This document shows positions 18,378-28,307 of a stretch of 64,000 nt of DNA, piece by piece. Every line of letters begins with the position of its first letter. The first letter of the stretch is position 1. The notes below the pieces were generated by a model, which was not told where the DNA came from, searched no databases, and was given only the letters and a program-made list of their open reading frames with translations. Both the position numbers and the translations under genes were made by a program. The DNA comes from Nocardioides panacisoli (lineage in GTDB: Bacteria > Actinomycetota > Actinomycetes > Propionibacteriales > Nocardioidaceae). The stretch spans positions 1,984,001 through 2,048,000 of the forward strand of contig NZ_CP080409.1 in NCBI RefSeq assembly GCF_019448235.1, read 5' to 3'.

Positions 18378-19562
18378 ATGTCGAGTAGCCCCGACCCCAC
18401 CGTCGACACCACAGCGGAGGAGTTCACCGACGTCGACGACGTCCTCGCGCGTTTCGGCGAGCACGGGTACCTGGCCGACCAGCGCCTGGCGACCACGGTC
18501 TTCCTCCAGTCACGGCTGGCCAAGCCGCTGCTGCTCGAGGGACCCGCGGGCGTCGGCAAGACCCAGCTCGCCCTCAGCCTCGCCGAGGTGACCGGCCGCA
18601 AGCTGCTGCGGCTGCAGTGCTACGAGGGCCAGGACGAGTCCAAGGCGCTGTACGAGTGGGACTACGGCAAGCAGCTGCTCTACACCCAGATGCTGCGCGA
18701 GAAGATCCACGACATCGTCGACGACACCGACACCCTGGCCGATGCGGTCGAGCGCATCGCCGCCCAGGACGACGTGTTCTTCTCCGAGCGGTTCCTTGCT
18801 CCGCGGCCGCTGCTCCAGGCCATCGACAGCGACGAGCCCGTGGTCCTGCTCGTCGACGAGGTGGACCGGGCCGACGAGGCGCTGGAGGCCCTGCTGCTCG
18901 AGCTGCTCTCGGAGTACCAGATCTCGATCCCGGAGATCGGCACCAAGCGCGCCGAGCAGTTGCCCTACGTCGTGTTGACCTCGAACAACACCCGCGACCT
19001 CTCGGCGGCCCTCAAGCGGCGCTGCCTGCACCTCTTCCTCGACTACCCCACGCCTGAGCGCGAGTTGGACATCGTCCACTCCAAGCAGACCGGCCTGCAG
19101 GAGAGCGTCGCGCAGCGCCTGGTGGAGGTCGTGCGCGGCCTCCGGGACCTGGACCTGCGCAAGGCACCGAGCATCTCCGAGACCATCGACTGGGCCCGCA
19201 CCCTGGCCGTGCTCGGCGTGAACGAGCTGCGCGCCGACGTCCTCGCGGACACGCTGGGCGTGGTCGTGAAGTACGAGCGGGACCTCGCCCGCGCCGGCGC
19301 CGCGTTGCCGCGGCTGGTCGACCCCAACGCCGTCGTCCCCGAGGAGGCGCACGGCCACGGCCACGGTCATGGGCACGGGCACGACCACCACGAGGGGGAC
19401 GACCCGTCGGCGGACGGCGTGGCCAGGCGACGCACCAAGGACCAACCCGGGCGCCACGACGAGGCGTACTACAAGGGCGGCCCCCCGGCACCGAAGTCGG
19501 TGCCCACCGGGCAGGGGGGACGCTCCTTCGCCGCGGGCAAGCCACGCAAGCGGCCCTTCTGA
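18378..19562 (+). CDS. MoxR-family AAA+ ATPase with histidine-rich C-terminal tract
   Basis: This 394-residue AAA+ ATPase has Walker A GPAGVGKT (55-62), Walker B VVLLVDEVD (155-163), sensor-type TSNNTRDLS (201-209) and the arginine-finger segment LKRRCLHLF. MoxR ATPases work with VWA-domain partners to remodel or load metal into client enzymes. After the ATPase core comes HGHGHGHGHGHDHH (residues 325-338, eight histidines), an unusual likely metal-binding tail, then a basic C-terminus ending RKRPF. AAGGAG precedes the ATG. The VWA gene follows after nine bases. The client is probably the methanol dehydrogenase just upstream; that is inference from context. Confidence 0.88.
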   Translation: MSSSPDPTVDTTAEEFTDVDDVLARFGEHGYLADQRLATTVFLQSRLAKPLLLEGPAGVGKTQLALSLAEVTGRKLLRLQCYEGQDESKALYEWDYGKQLLYTQMLREKIHDIVDDTDTLADAVERIAAQDDVFFSERFLAPRPLLQAIDSDEPVVLLVDEVDRADEALEALLLELLSEYQISIPEIGTKRAEQLPYVVLTSNNTRDLSAALKRRCLHLFLDYPTPERELDIVHSKQTGLQESVAQRLVEVVRGLRDLDLRKAPSISETIDWARTLAVLGVNELRADVLADTLGVVVKYERDLARAGAALPRLVDPNAVVPEEAHGHGHGHGHGHDHHEGDDPSADGVARRRTKDQPGRHDEAYYKGGPPAPKSVPTGQGGRSFAAGKPRKRPF

Positions 19563-19571
19563 GGCGGCAGC

Positions 19572-21104
19572 ATGGAGGCCGCACTGCACCGCTTCGTCCG
19601 CCTGCTCCGGCTGCGCGGGGTCCGGGTGAGCGTCGCGGAGGTCATCGACGGGCTGCGCGCCGCTGCGCAGCCGGGGGTGCTCGCCGACCGGGAGGTGCTG
19701 CGGTCCGCCCTGGCGGTGAGCATGGTCAAGGACCGGCGGGACCTGGCCGCCTTCGACGAGGTCTTCGACCGGTTCTTCGGGCTGCGTGCCGTCGTCGAGG
19801 ACCAGCACCACGGCCACAGCCACGAGCACGACGACCTGACCGACGAGGGCGAGCTGACCGACTTCACGCTCTCCGATGACCCCGGCGACCAGCCGCAGCA
19901 GGGGCACTCCCACGGCAAGCCGGTCGACCTGCACTCCTTCTTCCGTCGTGAGGACATGGCGACCCAGTACAACCTCCACCAGGAGGCGGACCGGCTCGAC
20001 ATGGCCAACCTGACCGACGAGATCGTCCTCTCCGACCAGGCCACGGGCGCCGACGACCTGGCCCGCGTGCAGCTCTCGGCGTCGCGGATCCACAATCCCG
20101 GCGTGCCCGGCGACATCGCCCGCAACCCCGGCCTCCAGCTCGATGCCGAGCTGAGCGTCGCCCAGGAGATGGCGCTGCTGGCGTGGCTGGGCGAGGACAC
20201 CGAGGACTCCGGGGACGAGGAGGCGGAGGACGACCCGGACCCGTCCCTGGCTGCCCTGCGCGAGTCGCTGCGGCCCTGGCTGGAGGGCCTGCCGGAGCGA
20301 CTCAAGGACCACCTGGAGAAGCTCCTCGCCGCCGACCACGAGCTCGAGCTGCGTGAGCTCGAGGCCGCGCAGGCCGAGACCGTGGACGAGCAGGACCGAG
20401 CCGCACTCGAGGAGACGCTGCGGCGGCTGCTGCGGAGCCTCCACGGGGCACCCCGCCCCAAGCGCCGCGTCTCGGGGAAGGGCACGGTCGACGCCCGCCT
20501 GACGATGCGGACCAACCTCAAGTACGACGGCGTCCCGTTCCGCCCCGTCACGGTCACCAAGGTCGAGGACCGCCCCCACCTGCTGGTGCTGTGCGACGTG
20601 TCGCTCTCGGTGCGGCAGACCTCGCGCTTCACGCTGCACCTGGTGCACTCGCTCCAGTCGGTCGCCCCACGCGTGCGCACCTTCGCCTTCGTCAAGGACC
20701 TCGTCGAGATCACCGACCTCTTCGCCGAGCACCCCATCTCCGAGGCCCTGTCACTGGTGATGTCGGGACTGCCGGAGGGCGGCGTGCTCGACGTCGACGC
20801 CGACTCCGACTACGGCTCGGCCTTCGCCGAGTTCGCCGAGCGGTTCGGCTCGGCCCTGACGCGGCGTACGACCGTCATCGTGCTCGGGGACGGCCGGGGC
20901 AACGGCAACGACCCCCGCACCGAGGTGTTCGAGGAGATCGCCAGACGGGTGCGCTCGGTCGTCTGGCTCACCCCGGAGCCGCGCTACTCGTGGGGCCTGG
21001 GCAGCTGCGACCTGCCGCTGTACGCCGAGCACTGCGACAAGGTGCAGGTCGTGCGGTCGCTGACCGGGCTCGAGCACACCACCGTCTCCCTCGGGACCGC
21101 GTGA
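19572..21104 (+). CDS. CoxE-like VWA-domain protein with histidine clusters
   Basis: This 510-residue protein has a helical N-terminal domain, acidic linkers and a C-terminal von Willebrand A domain of the CoxE type, whose MIDAS motif is DVSLS (residues 342-346). Histidine clusters HHGHSHEH (79-86) and GHSHG (111-115) echo the tract in the adjacent MoxR protein. MoxR/VWA pairs act as chaperones; CoxD/CoxE, for example, matures CO dehydrogenase. Sitting between the dehydrogenase and mftM, this pair plausibly inserts a divalent metal into, or reactivates, the alcohol dehydrogenase. Its stop overlaps the mftM start (TGATG). Function is inferred. Confidence 0.85.
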   Translation: MEAALHRFVRLLRLRGVRVSVAEVIDGLRAAAQPGVLADREVLRSALAVSMVKDRRDLAAFDEVFDRFFGLRAVVEDQHHGHSHEHDDLTDEGELTDFTLSDDPGDQPQQGHSHGKPVDLHSFFRREDMATQYNLHQEADRLDMANLTDEIVLSDQATGADDLARVQLSASRIHNPGVPGDIARNPGLQLDAELSVAQEMALLAWLGEDTEDSGDEEAEDDPDPSLAALRESLRPWLEGLPERLKDHLEKLLAADHELELRELEAAQAETVDEQDRAALEETLRRLLRSLHGAPRPKRRVSGKGTVDARLTMRTNLKYDGVPFRPVTVTKVEDRPHLLVLCDVSLSVRQTSRFTLHLVHSLQSVAPRVRTFAFVKDLVEITDLFAEHPISEALSLVMSGLPEGGVLDVDADSDYGSAFAEFAERFGSALTRRTTVIVLGDGRGNGNDPRTEVFEEIARRVRSVVWLTPEPRYSWGLGSCDLPLYAEHCDKVQVVRSLTGLEHTTVSLGTA

Positions 21105-22024
21105 TGGTGCCACCGCGCACCGAGGACCCCGGGACGGTCGACCCCTTCGCGTCCGGTGCCGACGGCTACGTCGACGACCTCGTGGAGGTGCGCGACCTCG
21201 GCGGCACCCGGCCCCGTCGCACGCTCGGCATGGTCCGTACCCCGCACTTCGACGTGACCCACGCCGAGTCGCGGGTGCGCATCGGGCACCGGGTGGCCCC
21301 CACCGAGGTCCACGAGGGCCTCGGCGGCGTGATCGCGCAGGAGCTCTTCGGGCCCGGCTGGTTGCGCGGCCAGGAGCTGTTCGAGCGGATCTTCACCGGC
21401 GTCGTGGTCAGCTCGGCCCCGGACCCGCTGGCGGGCTGGGAACGCTTCTACCGCAACAGCGTGGCCCTGATCGACGACGCGATCACGCGCGGCCTCGGCG
21501 AGGGCGCCGGTCATGCCAGCATCGCCGACTACGCACCGGTCTACGAGCACGCCGCCGGACTCCTGGCACCCGGCCCGGTGATCGAGCTCGGGTGCTGCTT
21601 CGGCTTCTTCTCCCTCCGCGTCGCCGCCGCCGGGCGGCCGGTGACCGGCGTGGACATCGAGCCGGGCACCGTGCGCCTGCTGGACGCAGTCGCGGCGCGG
21701 CTCGGGACCGACCTGCAGACCCTCACCGCGGACGCCGCCCACGTCCCGCTGCCCGACGGTGCGGCGGAGAACGTCGTCGCCCTGCACCTGCTGGAGCACC
21801 TGTCACCGGACCAGGGCGACGCGGTGGTGCGCGAGGCCCTCCGGCTCGCCACCCGCACCGTCGTCATCGCCGTCCCCCTGGAGGACGAGGCCGACACCAC
21901 GTGGGGCCACGTGCGCACCATCAGCCTGGCGGACCTGGCCGCCTGGGGACGAGCCACGGGGCTTCCCCACCGCGTCCACGAGCACCACGGCGGCTGGCTG
22001 GTGCTCGATGCCGGCGCGCGCTGA
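21104..22024 (+). CDS. mftM: mycofactocin oligosaccharide methyltransferase MftM
   Basis: This 306-residue protein has an N-terminal extension of about 120 residues and a class I SAM-dependent methyltransferase fold (PVIELGCCFGFFSLRVA, GVDIEPG, VALHLLEHLSPDQGD). It resembles the mycobacterial MftM, which O-methylates the glucose chain of mycofactocin and is encoded among the MnoSR/alcohol dehydrogenase genes, as here. Coupling to the VWA gene and co-location with mft genes support the call. An alternative GTG start lies one codon downstream. It ends eight bases before the convergent response regulator. Confidence 0.85.
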   Translation: MVPPRTEDPGTVDPFASGADGYVDDLVEVRDLGGTRPRRTLGMVRTPHFDVTHAESRVRIGHRVAPTEVHEGLGGVIAQELFGPGWLRGQELFERIFTGVVVSSAPDPLAGWERFYRNSVALIDDAITRGLGEGAGHASIADYAPVYEHAAGLLAPGPVIELGCCFGFFSLRVAAAGRPVTGVDIEPGTVRLLDAVAARLGTDLQTLTADAAHVPLPDGAAENVVALHLLEHLSPDQGDAVVREALRLATRTVVIAVPLEDEADTTWGHVRTISLADLAAWGRATGLPHRVHEHHGGWLVLDAGAR

Positions 22025-22031
22025 GGTCCGC

Positions 22032-22700
22032 TCAGAGCAGGCCGGCCTTGGAGGCCTCGTAGACCGCCTCGGCCCGACGCGTCACCCCCAGCTTGCGCAG
22101 GATGTTGCCGACGTGGAACTTCGCCGTCGTCTCGGAGACGAAGAGCCGCTCGCCGATCATCCGGTTGGACATGCCCGCCGCGAGCAGCCCGAGGACCTCG
22201 AGCTCCCGTGCGGTCAGCTTGGTCGGGGGCTCCGGCGGCGGGGCGTTGAGTCCCTTGACCATCGCCGCCGCCGAGCGGGGATCGAAGGCGCTGCCGCCAC
22301 GACTCACGTCACGGATCGCGCGGACCAGGCCGGTGGTGTCGACGTCCTTGACGACGTACCCGGCGGCGCCGGCCCGCACCGCACGGAGCACCAGCTGCTC
22401 GTCGAGGAAGGTCGTGAGCACCAGCACCGCGACGTCGGGGTGGCGCTCGGAGAGCATCGCGCACACCTCGAGTCCCTCCCGGTCCTTGGAGGTCGAGAGC
22501 TTCAGGTCCAGCAGCACGATGTGGGGCTGCTGCTCGGCAACCATGACCAACGCCTCGTCGGCGCTCGCCGCCTCGGCGACGACCGAGAGCCCCTCCTCCC
22601 GCTCCAGGACCGATCGGAGGCCCTGCCGCAGGATCGCGTGGTCGTCGACGATGGCGATCCGCAGGATCTCCGCGGACGGCTCGGCCGGGGTCGTCGTCAT
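22032..22700 (-). CDS. NarL/LuxR-type response regulator (MnoR-like)
   Basis: This 222-residue regulator has an N-terminal receiver domain with acidic pair DD (19-20), phosphoacceptor Asp65 in VLLDLKL and the conserved Thr/Lys (LVLTTF, YVVKDV). It has a C-terminal LuxR-type helix-turn-helix (LTARELEVLGLLAAGMSNRMIGERLFVSETTAKFHV). The ATG overlaps the kinase stop (ATGA), so the pair is co-translated. In Mycobacterium smegmatis the MnoSR pair beside mftM controls methanol/propanediol dehydrogenase genes, and the arrangement here is the same. Likely targets are the mno, ADH and ALDH promoters. Confidence 0.9.
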   Translation of the reverse strand: MTTTPAEPSAEILRIAIVDDHAILRQGLRSVLEREEGLSVVAEAASADEALVMVAEQQPHIVLLDLKLSTSKDREGLEVCAMLSERHPDVAVLVLTTFLDEQLVLRAVRAGAAGYVVKDVDTTGLVRAIRDVSRGGSAFDPRSAAAMVKGLNAPPPEPPTKLTARELEVLGLLAAGMSNRMIGERLFVSETTAKFHVGNILRKLGVTRRAEAVYEASKAGLL

Positions 22701-24094
22701 GACGCCTCCTCCGGAGCGCTCGGCTCGGTCAGGTGCTCGATGATCGAGGACTGCGAGGCCGGCAGCGGCAGGGGCACGCGGATCTCCACACGCACCCCGC
22801 CGAGCCGAGCGCGGCGGAAGGCGAGCCGGCCACCGAGCTCGGAGACCCGACCCTCGATGTTGGCCAGGCCTCGGTGGTGACCGTCCATCGCGTTCCCGCG
22901 CGCGAGGCGCAGCATCCTGCTCAGCTCCCGGGGATTGCCCACGCCGTCGTCGGCGACCGAGACCAGCAGCTCGTCACTGCGGTAGCGCAGGCGGACCACG
23001 ACCCGTCGTGCCTCGGCGTGCATCGCGACGTTGAAGACCGCCTCGCTGACGGCACGCGCGATCTCGTGGTCGGCGTCGGCGGTGAGGTGGGCGACCTTGC
23101 CCTCCACGCGCAGCTGCACGGCGAGCTGAGGACGGTGCTGCTCGGCGATCTCGCGCAACAGGTCGGGCAGCGGCGATCGCGTCGCGCTGTGGGCTCGGTC
23201 CAACGCGTAGATCGCCCGCCGCAGCTGGTCGACTGCCTGCTGGGAGAGGCCCTTGGCGTTCGCCAGTCGGTCGACGAGCCGGGCATCGGCACCGAGGATC
23301 CCCTCGACCTCGCCCCGAGCGATCTCCACCTCGATCCCCGCGGAGAGGACGTAGTGCGTGACCGAGTCGTGCAGCTCCCGGGCGATCCGGTGCCGCTCGG
23401 CATCGAGCAGCTCGCGCTGCTCGGCAAGGACCAGGCGTCGCTCGGCGTGGCGCAGCTCCCGGGTGCGGGAGGCGAGGTCGCGGGCGCCGGCGCGCACCTC
23501 GTCGTAGAGGTGCTGCGCGCGACGGTGCATCGCCAGCCCGGCCTGGTACTGCTCGGAGGTGTGGAGGGAGACCGCCGCCTGGTTGGCCAGGATCCGCAGG
23601 ACCGCCAGGTCCCCCGGCTCGGGGTCGGCCACCAGCCCGTGCAACCCCACCAGGGCCCCGACCTGGTGGCCCTCCAAGGTCATCGGGACCCGGACCCACC
23701 GCTCGTCCTCACGGGTGCGGACCGACAGCCCCGCCCGGATGGCGCCGAGCTCGCGGCGTACGAAGGCCGGCAGGTCGCCGTCGTCGTCGACGGGGTGCTC
23801 CTCCCCCGCCCCCAGCACCAGGAACCGGGGGCGGGCCCCGGGCAGGTTGCCGTCGCTGAGCGCGAGCAGCGTCCAGGTCGCGGCGAGGTGGCCACCGGCG
23901 GCGCGCACGACCTCCTCCAGCAGCCCCCGTGGACCCTCGGTCGTCCGCACCAGGGCGCGGGAGATGGAGTCCATCGCCCGCACGGCCTGCTGGGTGCGCT
24001 GGTCCGAGCGCACGTACGCGCGGTAGTAGGACTCCTTGCCGGAGCGGACCCCGGTCAGCGCGGCCAGGTCGGGAGGAGTCGGCGCCGCGCTCAC
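22697..24094 (-). CDS. GAF-domain sensor histidine kinase (MnoS-like)
   Basis: This 465-residue soluble kinase has a GAF sensor domain (about 50-180), a coiled-coil-like linker (about 185-235), the HisKA_3 motif ERHRIARELHDSVTHY with phospho-accepting His242, and a HATPase domain (EAVFNVAMHAEARRV, VADDGVG, GLANIEGRV). There is no transmembrane segment, so it senses a cytosolic signal, perhaps an alcohol, aldehyde or redox state. The GTG start is used because the upstream in-frame extension overlaps the ADH gene and shows no homology. It follows the ADH gene by 49 bp and shares its operon. Confidence 0.9.
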   Translation of the reverse strand: MSAAPTPPDLAALTGVRSGKESYYRAYVRSDQRTQQAVRAMDSISRALVRTTEGPRGLLEEVVRAAGGHLAATWTLLALSDGNLPGARPRFLVLGAGEEHPVDDDGDLPAFVRRELGAIRAGLSVRTREDERWVRVPMTLEGHQVGALVGLHGLVADPEPGDLAVLRILANQAAVSLHTSEQYQAGLAMHRRAQHLYDEVRAGARDLASRTRELRHAERRLVLAEQRELLDAERHRIARELHDSVTHYVLSAGIEVEIARGEVEGILGADARLVDRLANAKGLSQQAVDQLRRAIYALDRAHSATRSPLPDLLREIAEQHRPQLAVQLRVEGKVAHLTADADHEIARAVSEAVFNVAMHAEARRVVVRLRYRSDELLVSVADDGVGNPRELSRMLRLARGNAMDGHHRGLANIEGRVSELGGRLAFRRARLGGVRVEIRVPLPLPASQSSIIEHLTEPSAPEEAS

Positions 24095-24143
24095 GACGAC
24101 CCGCCCCCCGGGTGAGGGAGGAGTCGTCGGCACGTCCCCGGGC

Positions 24144-25367
24144 TCACAGCGCTTCCCGGAAGAGTTCCTTGATGTCGGCGTGCTCCGCGGGCCGCGGATT
24201 GGTGGTGAGGCAGGCGTCCTCGAGCGTCGTGGTGGCGAGGGTGTCGAGGTCCTCCTCGGTGACACCGAACTCGCGCAGCCCGGTGGGCACGCCCACCGCG
24301 TCGGCGAGCGAGCGGACGTGGTCGGCGAGCATGTCCGCCGCCTCCTCGCCCGGGACCCGGTCCACGTCCAGGCCCGCCGACCGGGCGAGACCGACGAACC
24401 GTTCCGGCGTCGCGCGGGCGTTGAAGCGGATGACGTGCGGCAGCAGGACGCCGTTGACCACGCCGTGCGGCGCGTCCAGCAGGCCACCGACTTGGTGGCT
24501 CATCGCATGGGTGGCACCGAGGATCGCGTTGGTGAACGCCAGTCCGGCCTGCAGGCTCGCCTGCGCCATCTCGCAGCGTCCCTCGATCGCGTCCGGGTGG
24601 TCCATGGTGCTGCGCAGGTGGCGACAGACCAGCCCGACGGCGGTGATCGCGTGGGCGTCAGCGAGCGGGTTGTGGGCGAGCGAGACGTAGGACTCGATGC
24701 CGTGGGTGAGCGCGTCCAGCCCGGTCGCGGCGTTGAGCGCCTCGGGCATCGTGGTGAGCAGCCGTGGATCGGTGATCGACACGTCGGGCACGAGGGCACG
24801 GCCCATGATGGTCAGCTTCACGTGGCGCTCGGTGTCGGTCGCGATGCAGAACTGCGACACGTCCGCGCCGGTGCCCGACGTGCTCGGGATCATCAGCATC
24901 GGCGGGATCGGCGCCGTCGCCTGGTCGATCCCGGCGTAGCTGCGGATGTCACCGCCGTTGCCGGACAGGACCGCCACACCCTTGGCCGCGTCGATGCAGG
25001 AGCCGCCGCCGATGGCCACGATCACGTCGCACTCGGACTCCCGGTAGCGGTCGAACGCGCGGTGGATCTCGTGGTCCTTGGGGTTCGGGGTGACATCGGT
25101 CCACACGACCGGTGACAGCCCCTCCGCACGGAGCAGCGGGAGCAGTTGGTCGACCCAGCCGGCCTCGACGATGCCGGGGTCGGTCACCACGAAGGGACGA
25201 CGGGCACCGAGCCGGCCGGCGGCGTACCCGGCCTCCCCGAGCGAGTCGGGCCCGAAGACCACCTCGGGTGCATGGAACTTGACCAGCGGCGGCCCTGTCG
25301 GGTCGTGGCGCTCGGGACGCGACGCCCCGGGCCCGGCGGTCGTGCCGGACATCGCCATCGTCGTCAT
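24144..25367 (-). CDS. iron-type alcohol dehydrogenase (1,3-propanediol dehydrogenase-like)
   Basis: This 407-residue group III alcohol dehydrogenase has nucleotide-binding GGGSCIDAAKG and metal ligands Asp218, His222, His287 and His301. It differs from the upstream methanol dehydrogenase and is closer to DhaT/1,3-propanediol or butanol dehydrogenases, which use exchangeable NAD(P). An ADH beside MnoSR is also found in mycobacteria. It probably interconverts diols or short alcohols and aldehydes in the cytosol. The ATG sits behind GGAGGTGAGG. It lies 49 bp after the GAF regulator on the same strand. Confidence 0.9.
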   Translation of the reverse strand: MTTMAMSGTTAGPGASRPERHDPTGPPLVKFHAPEVVFGPDSLGEAGYAAGRLGARRPFVVTDPGIVEAGWVDQLLPLLRAEGLSPVVWTDVTPNPKDHEIHRAFDRYRESECDVIVAIGGGSCIDAAKGVAVLSGNGGDIRSYAGIDQATAPIPPMLMIPSTSGTGADVSQFCIATDTERHVKLTIMGRALVPDVSITDPRLLTTMPEALNAATGLDALTHGIESYVSLAHNPLADAHAITAVGLVCRHLRSTMDHPDAIEGRCEMAQASLQAGLAFTNAILGATHAMSHQVGGLLDAPHGVVNGVLLPHVIRFNARATPERFVGLARSAGLDVDRVPGEEAADMLADHVRSLADAVGVPTGLREFGVTEEDLDTLATTTLEDACLTTNPRPAEHADIKELFREAL

Positions 25368-25416
25368 CCTCACCTCCGAGTCGTGGTGTCGGATTCGGTC
25401 ACCGTCGTTGCCTCGT

Positions 25417-26628
25417 TCACAGTCCGATCTCGCGGTCCAACCGACCGATCTGGCCCTCGGCCAGCGCCAGCAGCGGCGAGCCGGTCGGCAGCAGGTCGCG
25501 CAGTCGGACCCACATGTCGTAGTCGTCGGCACCCCACACCGATCGCGTCCACGTGGAGAGCAGGTCGGGCTGGGCGGAGTGGAGAACGGCCGAACGCAGC
25601 TGGTCCGCGAGCCCCTCACGGAGCCGTGTCACCCCGGGCGCGGTCGAGCGCGGCAGCATCGGTCCCCGGTAGGCCCGCACCGCGCCGGCCACGTCACCGG
25701 CCGCGAGCTGTGCCTCCACGGCGAGCCAGTCGCCGGTGACATCGGCGGTGATCCGGTAGGGCCGGGACACCAGCAGGTCCTCACCGAGCAGGTCGCGCAG
25801 GCGCTTGAGCTCTGCCCGCAGGGTCGAGGACCCGCCGTCCTCCTCGTAGAGGAGCACGGCCAGCTCGTCCCCGGACAGGCCGCGCGGAGCGCTGGCCAGC
25901 AGCAGGAAGATCTCACTGTGACGGGGCGAGAGACGGACCTGGCCCCGCTGCCCCCAGCCGTCGTCGACGGAGAGCAACAACTCGTGACGTCCGAGGCACT
26001 CCACCGCGATCCGCCCACGACCGGTGCCGGGGTCGGGTCGGCTGGGCACGAGGAGCTCGCGCGCGAGCTCCGACTCCGCGAGCCGGGCGGCGGCGCGCAC
26101 CATGCCCATGGTCTGCGGGACGACGATCGCATCGCCGCCGGTCACGTCGAGCACCCCCAGGAGCCGGGAGTCGATGGGGTCGTGGATCGGCGTCGCCGCG
26201 CAGCTCCACTGCTTCACTGAGTGCCGGAAGTGTTCGGCGGCGACGATGCTCGTGGGCCGCCCGAGGCGTAGTGCGAGTCCGGGGGCGTTGGTGCCCGCCA
26301 GTCGCTCGTCCCAGTTGCTGCCCTCGACGAAGCCGATCCGCTCGGCGCGGCGCATCGCCGACGGCGCACCACACAGCCACAGCAGCTGCCCGACCTCGTC
26401 GGAGACGGCCATGATGGCGTCACAGTCGCGCGCTGCCTGGCCGAGCACGTCGTCCAGCAGCGGGAACACCCGCGCCAGGGGGTGGGCATCACGCAGGTCG
26501 CGCAACTGGTCACCGGTCACGGTGACGGGCGCACAGGAGTCCTCCGCCAGCACCCCGGCCGCCGCCGAGCGGTGCCACGAGTCCGCCACTGCCGCTCGCA
26601 TCGCGGTGGCGTCCCTGATTGCCATCAT
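25417..26628 (-). CDS. GAF-domain transcriptional regulator of the aldehyde dehydrogenase gene
   Basis: This 403-residue protein has an N-terminal GAF-like sensor region (about 20-180, with AcoR-like segments [17 protein letters not shown]). A winged-helix or SARP-like DNA-binding region follows ([53 protein letters not shown]). It lacks the NtrC-type ATPase core of true AcoR. Regulators of this type commonly sit divergently from aldehyde dehydrogenase genes in actinobacteria and probably sense alcohol or aldehyde. A full AGGAGGT lies eight bases before ATG 26628, which decides the start. Confidence 0.82.
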   Translation of the reverse strand: MMAIRDATAMRAAVADSWHRSAAAGVLAEDSCAPVTVTGDQLRDLRDAHPLARVFPLLDDVLGQAARDCDAIMAVSDEVGQLLWLCGAPSAMRRAERIGFVEGSNWDERLAGTNAPGLALRLGRPTSIVAAEHFRHSVKQWSCAATPIHDPIDSRLLGVLDVTGGDAIVVPQTMGMVRAAARLAESELARELLVPSRPDPGTGRGRIAVECLGRHELLLSVDDGWGQRGQVRLSPRHSEIFLLLASAPRGLSGDELAVLLYEEDGGSSTLRAELKRLRDLLGEDLLVSRPYRITADVTGDWLAVEAQLAAGDVAGAVRAYRGPMLPRSTAPGVTRLREGLADQLRSAVLHSAQPDLLSTWTRSVWGADDYDMWVRLRDLLPTGSPLLALAEGQIGRLDREIGL

Positions 26629-26660
26629 GTAAACGGACCTCCTCGAGGCAGGATGACACC

Positions 26661-26729
26661 GCAAGGTTGCAATTAGGTTGCCTCCCGAGCGCCTCCCCAC
26701 GGCCCTGTCGCGCGCAACGCCGCTGCAAC
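26661..26729. promoter_or_regulatory. paired 11-bp-phased GTTGC/GCAAC half-sites in the divergent promoter
   Basis: Two GTTGC elements (26666-26670, 26677-26681) are spaced exactly 11 bp apart. Two GCAAC elements (26714-26718, 26725-26729) are also 11 bp apart but inverted, so the pairs face each other across about 30 bp. GCAAGGTTGC at 26661 is itself palindromic. They lie between the GAF regulator and the ALDH gene, which is the expected place for that regulator's binding sites. Confidence 0.5.
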
Positions 26730-26740
26730 GTCACCGCTCC

Positions 26741-26761
26741 TAGCGTCGTGACCGTCGTCAC
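26741..26761 (+). promoter_or_regulatory. -10 element and GTGAC-N4-GTCAC palindrome upstream of the ALDH gene
   Basis: CCTAGCGTC contains TAGCGT (26741-26746), a possible -10 element. It is followed immediately by GTGAC-CGTC-GTCAC (26748-26761). Both parts recur at the methanol dehydrogenase gene, with the palindrome there upstream of the -10 instead. The position across the likely transcription start would suit a repressor, or a dual-mode regulator. Confidence 0.45.
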
Positions 26762-26783
26762 ACCTACGCCTGAGGAGACCAGC

Positions 26784-28306
<1,523 letters not shown>

Positions 28307-28307
<1 letters not shown>

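Noticed and set aside
24095-24487. Long in-frame extension upstream of the histidine kinase
   Set aside because: It runs antisense-free but within the ADH gene in a different frame on the same strand, and has no kinase or sensor similarity.
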